Positions 56,020 through 64,000 of a stretch of DNA of 64,000 bases are shown one piece after another (within the stretch, counting starts at the first letter, position 1; the number at the start of each line of letters is the position of its first letter). The DNA is taken from positions 2,967,501 through 3,031,500 of the forward strand of contig JAEVHH010000002.1 in the NCBI GenBank assembly GCA_017607445.1, read 5' to 3'. The notes beneath the pieces are model-generated. The model did not search any database and was not told the DNA's origin. It saw only the letters and a list, made by a program, of their open reading frames with translations. Made by a program: the position numbers and the translations under genes. This DNA comes from Histoplasma ohiense (lineage: Eukaryota > Ascomycota > Eurotiomycetes > Onygenales > Ajellomycetaceae).

Positions 56020-58583
56020 GTCCGCTTTGTTTTTCCTTTTACGGGTTTTTTTCGACATGAACTGTACGTGTGCATTTTAAATACACCGTTGATGGATGGT
56101 CTGGTCAAGAGTGAGTGAACTTCTGTGGTATCAAAGTACCAGGGAAGCGAAGTATCCAGGAGAATTGATATGAGGAACTCAGCGAAAATACACCACCACG
56201 CGGCTGCAAGGGCGACAGAAGAAGCCATACGAGAACTTGTCACAGATCCTCCGCAAGATATCACCACCTATTCTCTATGTACGGATTTCAATCACGCCGC
56301 GCGCGAGAGCCCATGCTTCCACAAAATACCGCCCGAGCTCGGACGGTATATCTATATCGTTTTTCTGGCAATCGGTGTGATATGGTACACATTGAAAATG
56401 GCGGTAGAGCTCTGTTGCAACACCTGTCCATATGCGACTCCGTAACGGTCGCCGCGGGAGTATTGTTATGAGCTTTAATAAGAAAAGGGCTATGGGTGTG
56501 TAGCGGCAGGTAGCGTTGGGAAGTTCTTGGGTCGGCTGGATGCTGATGAGTTGTTGATAGGCGCAGGAGCAGTGATTTTTTTCCCTATTTTATTTTCTTT
56601 GTTACATCAAGTATGCTCATTTCCCAATTGCTCTGTAGATTCGCGGACATCATTGGTGATCCTCTACTCGGCCAACGCCGTCCACCCTTGCTGCTCTGGC
56701 AACTTACCCCAACTACCGAGCCTCGTACTCTCAGGTATATTAGCGTCAAGCGGTTCCCTCGAAACTAATTCTCTATGGTCGCTGCCATGAGAGACACTTT
56801 TGGGCATGCACAAACTGTGCTGTGGAGCCACTGTCATTTAATTCCATCCACGAAGTCTATGGCATTTATGAGCGCGACGAGACCACGGAAATGTTGCAAT
56901 TGCATAGCACAGCCGATCGTACAGCATGGAGACCTCCTTCTCACATTAGACGTTGGTCCTCATGTTGCTGCTGCTGAAGTTGCTGTTAATACGGTACTAT
57001 GTGGTGCTGTTGTAGCCGACGTTTAAGCGGTATGCTCTCAGACTGACTTGGTAATGAAGAGAGGCGGGAGACATCACGCTGGCACGGAAGAGCCGGAGTC
57101 CTGGATAGATTAAAGGGTTTGCCCATAGATTGTGAGAAAGAGTTTGTCGAGTTCCTTGGCTGTCTCAGGCCTCGAATATTCGTGCATGCCCCACTTTCAC
57201 ATACACATCCACATCCCGGTTCTCTTCCTTTTCCCTTCCGTCATGGCTTGCCAAACACATATGTATGCTGCATATGCTGGAAGATTCAGCCATAAAGGCC
57301 TTAACCCTTTGTGGGTATGAGAAAACGGGCGCACCGGCCCGGTTAACTGTCACAGATCAATGCTCGAACCAGCGTTGAATAGCCTTTCCAACCAAAAATC
57401 CGAACCACAACGAGAACCGGCTGCATCGCATTCGAATAGGTGCTCTGGCTAGGATGGACGTCTGTACGTCCTCGAGGCCAAGGGAGACGTTTGCCAGGCA
57501 TTGGAGAAGTCCAATTCAGTCCCTGCTCATGACAGCATCCGTGTTCAGCATTATTTCTTCCCTTAAAGCAAGGGAACAAATAAGGATCCACAGCATTTTA
57601 CCCTATCCCTATTGCTCCTAGCTCAATCAGTCATCCTCCCGCAGTATCATCGTCAAGAACTCTTGTTCGAGAGGCTGCAAGGATGAGCCTTGAATCCATA
57701 GTGGTAGGTACGTGCGGAGCTGCTTATTGTAGCCGCAAGTTATCCATATTATTTCGGCAATTAGATCATATCGCTCCACGTGTGGAAAAAGAAAGAAGAA
57801 CGATATTCATGGATGCCATCGACAATGGCAGCTTGATGCCCAATTGGGAAGCCAGCTGTGGCCATGAGGTTGGAATTAGTAAGCTAGGTGCCGAGCCCTG
57901 TTTAGGTAAACCTCCTTGGCGCAGGCCGTTGTTGTGGGAAATGATCTTGATTGGACGCTGGAACTACAGATGTACACTCAACGCCTTTATCCAGCGGCCG
58001 TTGGTGCTCACGCTATTCATGGATAACGACTCTCATCGGTGTTTGACGCTTCTTGAGATCATGATTGTTCTGCGATTCTTGCGAACTATGGTTTCTCCGT
58101 GTCACTGGGCTAATTACTCGGGTGCGAGGCGTCGCGGACCAGGTACACATAGCCCTGAAGCTGTGATCCTAGGGCCCCAATCTGCTGGTATCGTCACGAC
58201 AATGCCATGTATACGTGGTCTTCCCCCTGCGGGAAACTGGTTGAACGGACAGAAATCAATCCCAGGACTCCAGCACTGACCTGGGGTTTCTCAGGAGCAG
58301 AACAGCGGAAACAGCGACTGATCGGTCTGACACTGCCATTCCGAAATTGGGAGGAAATGCCCGCCATGGACTCCCTTCTTCTGGGAGCGACAACGCTGGC
58401 AAGTGGTTGGTTATGCAGCAGTGTGGGGTTAGCCTGGTGATTTATCTCGGCCGCGCCTAGATCCCGATTATCAAATGGCATATAATCTATCAGTGTCCCT
58501 CCTAAGTCTCCTTTGAGTTCATTCTTATCATGGCGACCTAATTGTTATATCCTCCTTTCTCTCTCTCTCAAACTTGTCCTAAA
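56020..58583. other. Gene-poor island of 2.6 kb
   Basis: Open frames at 56125-56445, 56775-57026 and 57683-58279 (198 codons) show no domain, signal peptide or plausible splice partner that I recognise. The last 100 bases are the C/T-rich leader of the phytase gene. I call no gene. Confidence 0.5.
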
Positions 58584-61103
58584 ATGCTGCACCTACGCTC
58601 GTTTACAGCAGCTGCACTCGCCCTCACTCTCGTCTTTCTCCAGGGTGCTGCTCCCACATTGGCTGCTATCGCAACCGCTAGTGTCCCCGTATCCAGTTTG
58701 ACTAATGACGTCGAGGGGGATTTTTCAGTCATTTACTACGGTAAAAAGAACGCAGAATCCCTACTTGTGGGAAATGATGGGAGTGCGGCAACCGGCGGAT
58801 GGAAAGCCTGGAAGCTCGTCACCGATCCCACCACCAACACCCTACGGGAGCATACAACCAGTGTCCAGGGACGCACCAAGGTGATAGGCGTGATGTACGA
58901 TATTGGGGAGAAGGACATTATTGTTTCAATTGCTGCCACAGACTCCGTACTGCGCGTTTACGAGGTTGACGATCCCGGAGAACAGCCCTCAAACCGGAAG
59001 GTCATGTTGGGCGATTGGTCTGCTCTCTGTCCATGGCGCAGCCCCAAAACTGGGAATCAGTATTTTTATTTGTTTGGAAAGAAGCGGGCGGTGCAATTCA
59101 TTGTCAGGAGGGAGGGGAGCAAGTTTGAAATTCTCGAGGTCAGTCAATTGTGCTATGGCGAGGTCTTGTGCTGAACAATACAATATTTAATTTTTCGGAT
59201 ACTATTGCTTTACCAGGACCAAAAATAAGAGGATCAAGAATTGTATGTATTCGTACATACGCCCGTGCTAACATTAGTGTAGGTTCAAACATTCGATCTT
59301 CCTGTCGAGCCAAACTCCTGTGCTCTTTCTCCCAGGGAAGGGACTGTCTACTTCTCAGCTGACGATGATAAGACTATCTACAGCTTCACAGCCAAAGACT
59401 CGACGACGGCTCCTGAAATTACTGTGCTTGGAAAATCTGAGGATGAAATCACCGGATTGGCCACATACGTTACCGAAACGTCGATCTACTTGTTTATTGC
59501 CAGTGGTGATACCATTGGCATTTACTCACCAAAGCTTGAGCTTCGGGGAACCATTGAACTCACCAACATAGAGGATATCGAGATTGAAGGCTTGTCAATC
59601 GGCCAGTCGAAAAGTGCCAACCACCCTGCTGGGCTGCTTAGCTATGTTTTGGCATCGAAAGCACGGAAATCGTTCGGTGTCAGCTCTTTGGAACTAACAT
59701 TTAAGAAGTTGGACATTGAAGTCAACGTGAAGCATAACCCACGCCCATCAAAACATTTTCCGAAAGGAAATAAGCATAACGGGTTTGAAAACCGTGATGG
59801 CTCACTTTCTTGTTTCGCAGGATTTGCTGGCAAGAAATGCTTAGACTTCACTTGCAAAAATGATTGTTTAAACCGAGGAAAATGCGTTGGACCTAACGTA
59901 TGCAAATGCAAAAATTCGTGGAGCGGACCGGATTGTTCATTCCTCCTTGTGGAACCGAAGTTCGAAACAGATGCCAGCGGTGGCGATGGAGATGACCCCG
60001 CCATTTGGATCTCACCGTATTCTGGCAATAAGTCAATGGTTATAACTACGACAAAATCCTCTGAGGGAGCGGGATTGGCTGTATTTAACCTCACAGGAAA
60101 TCTGCTCCAAGTGATGAAAGCAGGACAGCCAAATAATGTGGACGTTATCTACGGAATGAAAGCTGGTCAAAGGACTATCGATCTCGCATACGCAACTTGC
60201 AGAGAAGAAAACACATTGTGGTACGAGCAAACTTTAGCTATCCACTGACAGCTTATCCTCCTCCCTCAAGAAAGGCTTCAGTGAAGTAAACACTGCTAAT
60301 CCTTCTTCCTCAGCCTCTTTGAAATCACCCGCGAAGGCCTCTTAGCTGAAATCCCTGGCGGCTCGCAGCCCACAAAGGACGGCTACAAGGTCTACGGTTC
60401 CTGTGCCTATCGTTCCCCCAGTAGCGGCAAACAATATCTTTTCGTCAACTCCAAATCCTCCGAATACCTTCAGTACGAACTGACAGTCTCGTCTAATGGT
60501 ACCTTGTCTACAACACTCGTCCGCAGTTTCACCGGCGGCTCAGGAGGCCAGCCTGAGGGATGTGTTGCGGATGAGGACGCTGGTGTCACTTTCATCGGCG
60601 AAGAAGCTACCGGTGTATGGCGCTATGACGCTGAACCCGATGGCCGCAACGAGGGCACAATGGTCGCCCGAGCGGGCGATGGAACTCTCTTCGCGGACGT
60701 TGAAGGCCTCACGCTTGTTCCTGGAAAGACTGCGTCGCAGGGTTTCCTGATCGTGTCGTGCCAGGGTGTCAGTGCTTTCTCCGTCTTCCGTCGCGCGGCA
60801 CCCCACGAGCATGTACTCACTTTCACGATTGGGGGGTCGAGCGACGGCCGTATTGACGCAGTGTCAAATACAGATGGCGTGGCTGCGGTGGGAACGCGGT
60901 TATCAGCTGATTTCCCCCATGGTCTGATCGTTGTGCATGATGATGCGAATCAGCTACCTTCACGTGGCGAGACGTCACCGTTGACTAGTTTTAAGTTGGT
61001 GAGCTTGAAGGATGTGTTGGGTAATGAGGCGCTCGCGGATTTGAAGCTGTTGGATGAAGTGGACAAGGCATGGGGATTAGATAGGCTCCATGGAGGTGGA
61101 TGA
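58584..61103 (+). CDS. Secreted 3-phytase (beta-propeller, with EGF-like module)
   Basis: Three exons: 58584-59138, 59283-60220 and 60314-61103 (introns 144 and 93 nt), 760 aa. Residues 1-27 are a signal peptide (MLHLRSFTAAALALTLVFLQ). An N-terminal propeller-like half follows. Six Cys at 376, 380, 386, 392, 394 and 403 form an EGF-like spacing (CX3CX5CX5CXCX8C). The beta-propeller phytase domain begins with GGDGDDPAIWISP and continues with KSSEGAGLAVFNL, NNVDVIYG, RTIDLAYATCREE, GYKVYGSCAYRS, QPEGCVADE and TGVWRYDAEPDG, then EGLTLVPG. Beta-propeller phytases are Ca-dependent and release inorganic phosphate from phytate. The acidic and Arg/Lys active-site positions appear preserved. Activity is inferred. 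Confidence 0.93.
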
Positions 61104-61531
61104 GTGCAGGTAGCTGTAAGAGGCGGGCGTAAATGATACAAACAGAACCTCGGAGCATTAGGAAAAAAAATGACTGGACACCTGGAGTTGATGTTAGTGT
61201 TTATCTTGTAAATATATCATATCATCATCGATATTCTTTATGTATGTTATAGATCGATATTTCTATCTATGGTGCATGAAACAAATATGCTTTCATATTT
61301 ATTTGTCATCCAGCTGATCGGGCCAACACTAAACTTAATATGGTATACGAGATGTTGACGAGAACTGGCTCCCATCGCCACAGACTTGACCGATTGTCAC
61401 TGGGTTAAGACGTGGCTGGCACAAGGGCCGGTATCACTACCGAGCTGGGCCAGTCCTGTTCCCTCGAGAAAATCGGCGATTCCCCCGAGCAGCTGTTCTC
61501 GGAGAATAGTATATATAATACATAGAGCCAA
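61104..61531. other. Intergenic spacer
   Basis: AT-rich 3' flank of the phytase gene, then a promoter with atatataata at about 61509-61520 just before the next ATG. No gene seen. Confidence 0.6.
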
Positions 61532-62826
61532 ATGGCCAAAAGAGGATGCGATTGGAATAGCGGCCAGGTCTATACGGATCGCATCGTTCCCTCCTTCGTT
61601 TACCAGTCAGACACTTCCGGACCATCCTGGAGTCATGAATCGCCCTACCTACCGCCTGGGTGGGAAGAAGGCAGTCCCTGCGGCGCCAATTCGTTGAAGC
61701 ACATGGCCATGAGAAAAACCCTTTTGGACCAGCGACTACTTACTACCCTTCATTTTGAGAGCTTTCCTTGGGAGCTTGCTAGATACTTGTGGGATTGTTT
61801 AGGGCGGTGGTGAGCAAAGAAAGTCCTTCTTCACCCTTTGAGGAACCTTCCGGTTTTTTATCTTGGAGGGCTCCCCTTTTGACCCAAGCCTCTTTTTTTT
61901 TTTTTTCTAGCGAAAGGAGAACCTTGCATATCTGGAAAATATTCGCAACGGTGTATCCCTTGGAGTTTAGGGAAATAGCGCCCTTTTATTCGTTGAAAGC
62001 GTCCACTAAAAAGATGCCTCTCCGCGACTATTCCCGGCTGATTCATTCCCCGTCTCTGAGATGGGGCACGGTTTTCACCATCTCAACCCACCATGCAGAC
62101 CTCCACGACCTCGTTGAGGTATCTAAAATTACCAACTTGGTGGCTCTGGATATCACTACCCCTTCTCTTGCCCAATCCACAGCCAGTCAGGATGACGACG
62201 CACCGATACCCCACTTAACCGATCGCGTCGTGAGGAGCTGGAGCGAATTAGCCCTCGCCGGTGAAGCTTTCAAATATCTACGGGTATTGATGCTGCACGT
62301 GCAAGCCGACATTTCCCTGCGCGTTTTCTCATACCTGGATCAGTTCCCTTCGCTCGAGGCTCTGATTATCGTAGGCTGCCCGCAGCTTGCCGACGACAGC
62401 GCAAAGAGTGTGGGTCGGCAGCATGGATGGAGCATTCGTAGAGTCAATGCCACCAACATAACCATATACGAGTGCTACAAGGCGCATGTTACATCTGCCA
62501 ACTCTGCGGACTACTCGGAAGGATCAGAGATACGCTCACTGCCATTGCTCGAGTTTTCCTTAGGAGCCCCCGATGTGAGAGAGTATGCGAAGAAGCAGCA
62601 CCAATCGGTTTGGTTTCATCGGCAGATCCAAAAGTTCAATTTGGAACTGGCGAATAGTAGAAAAAGAACACCCGATCCCGACATCAACGGGCCGGCGAGG
62701 AACGACGTGAAGAGACTGCGAGGCAAGCCTGTCCCAAAGGGCCAGAAAGGCATCAACATGGCCGGTTTGCTAGCAGAATTCCAAAGGTTTTATATATATC
62801 CCTCCCCTCCTGCTAAACTCCCTTAG
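61532..62826 (+). CDS. Unrecognised protein with LRR-like middle region
   Basis: Two exons, 61532-61809 and 61911-62826, 397 aa. The intron (100 nt) has a T14 tract and a CTAG acceptor; splicing turns the stop after GRW into GRCERRTLHIWKIF. The first exon reads LLTTLHFESFPWELARYLWD. The second has repeats like ITNLVALDITTP, FKYLRVLMLHVQ and FPSLEALIIVGCPQL, which suggest a leucine-rich or F-box-adjacent architecture, but I see no F-box. The C-terminus is basic (RNDVKRLRGKPVPKGQKG). The start ATG is the first in frame and could be internal. Possibly an uncharacterised conserved ascomycete protein. Confidence 0.68.
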
Positions 62827-63883
62827 TAAAGTCATATTTCCCCAAGACTAATGACATGGCTAGAGGAGGCTGATTGGCGGAGGTTCCCGTGCACGACCCA
62901 ATTAACCACTTAATAAAGACCACCAGCGAGATCAGATGGATGCGGGGTGGATTGACCAATCATACTAGTATTTTTGTCACGCAGTCTCGATCTCAAATCT
63001 CACGTATGGTCTGTTTGGCAGAGTTACGATGGAGCTACTGCGTAGTATTCGGGGAATCGCCCCGTCCCCAGCATACACATACAGTCATATTAGTACACCC
63101 TTTCGCCTTCTTCCTTTTTGATTCGTGCTGGGATTACGAAGCTTTTGTCCGATTCACGATGCCTGAGGCACTTGAAACTTAGTTTTTTGGTCTGTTGGCA
63201 CCAAAAAGGAATTGATTCCCGAGGTCTCAGGACGGCGATGCCTTCCCCGCGGTTGGAAGTCTGCCAACGCATCCCGCAAGATAGACTCGACGGGGGTCCC
63301 ACTCGCTTTTAAGTTCGTGATAGGGCAGATATGGCAGTTAGGTCTTTGTTCGGCAATTCCCATTTCTCGACCCACGACGCTTGGGAAGCTGTCTGCCAAA
63401 ACTCGACCTTCCACGGCCTTCACATGTAAATATCTGTATACTACTAAAATATGTGAATGGTGCACGTCCAACCAGACTATTCAAGCCCAACTCAAAAGCG
63501 ATGGGAAGCAATCATATAGATTCGTTCAAAATTGAGGTTTGCTGAAGTGTGGAGCACGAGCCCCGGAACCCAGGCCAGCTAAGCCGGATCGGGCAAGCCG
63601 GCCCCCGGCTGCACCAGCCAAAGTGCGGGCGATGACTGAACTGTGATATCAGCGTCCAAGCAGCGTCCAGCAGCATCGCCCAATTCCCCGTCTGTCCTCT
63701 CCTTCGATGCTCCGTGTTTGGGCGCGTTGCTCTCCTTTTGTCTTCCTGAATATAGAGGCGCCCCCAGCCGTGACCTCCATGCATTTTCTGCTGGGGATTC
63801 CTGCCTGCCCCTCACCTAGCTAGCCGCCTTGAAAGTTTCATACATCCACACCTCCATTTCTATACCATTTTACAGAGTGCGAT
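62827..63883. other. Intergenic spacer upstream of a partial gene
   Basis: No gene supported; frames at 62874-63182 and 63118-63535 overlap on both strands. The last 100 bases are C/T-rich leader sequence for the gene starting at 63884. Confidence 0.6.
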
Positions 63884-64000
63884 ATGGCAGACCGCAGCAG
63901 CAGATCATCGGCGGAGGCTTCCAGGGACTCTCGTTCTAGCACAGATTCACGCTCCCCAACTTCTAGCAATACGCCTTTCCGTCTGGCCTCGATAAGCCCG
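63884..64000 (+). CDS. 5' end of a Ser/Arg-rich protein, cut by the window edge
   Basis: An ATG at 63884 after a pyrimidine-rich leader opens a frame that runs to the window end (39 codons): MADRSSRSSAEASRDSRSS followed by more Ser/Thr/Arg. The composition is disordered. Too short to identify. Support is the leader context and an ATG with A at -3. Confidence 0.5.
   Translation, partial: MADRSSRSSAEASRDSRSSTDSRSPTSSNTPFRLASISP

Overview
The window is nuclear DNA from a filamentous ascomycete. The evidence is short GT-AG introns (about 60-270 nt), micro-exons, T/C-rich leaders and fungal-type families (SPF27, Rrt8-like, Vps74, App1, Rrp14, a fungal-type secreted phytase). A eurotiomycete, possibly Onygenales, is my best guess from protein flavour only; I could not run a search. 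Exon joins below were made by hand from donor, acceptor, branch-like and reading-frame evidence.

Layout. 1-1560 (minus) is the 5' end of a Ty1/copia-type LTR retrotransposon: LTR, primer-binding region, repeat-rich leader and a gag frame fused by internal deletion to the RNase H tail of pol. 3.6-5.9 kb holds a kelch-repeat membrane protein. 7.9-8.1 kb holds a decayed alcohol-oxidase (GMC) fragment. 9.2-13.2 kb has splicing factor SPF27 and a neutral ceramidase, divergent. 14.9-16.6 kb encodes a Pro/Gly-rich secreted protein. 17.3-22.7 kb carries an Rrt8-like membrane protein, a HAD dehalogenase with a shortened cap, an HNH-domain protein and an unrecognised protein whose 5' frame is broken. 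23.8-29.0 kb holds mitochondrial IF2 and a Ymc1-type carrier, divergent. 29.7-34.8 kb has a glyoxalase-fold protein, mitochondrial ribosomal protein uS2m and a glycine-zipper protein. 37.3-41.7 kb has an F-box protein and ribosome-biogenesis factor Rrp14/SURF6. 42.7-44.9 kb is a divergent pair of complex I genes (23-kDa Fe-S subunit and mitochondrial acyl carrier protein). 46.2-56.0 kb carries Vps74/GOLPH3, an MDR reductase, App1 phosphatidate phosphatase and a short-chain dehydrogenase. 58.6-62.8 kb has a secreted beta-propeller phytase with an EGF-like module and an unrecognised protein. A new gene starts at 63884 and runs off the end.

Functionally this is mostly housekeeping DNA with a mitochondrial bias (IF2, carrier, uS2m, two complex I subunits) plus a lipid theme (ceramidase, App1, and Vps74, which binds PI4P in yeast). 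The accessory material lies in gene-poor islands (1-3.5, 5.9-9.2, 34.8-37.3, 52.5-54.9 and 56-58.6 kb) with the retroelement, the pseudogene and a near-identical 85-bp dispersed repeat. I saw no rRNA, convincing tRNA, CRISPR array or clustered biosynthetic pathway.
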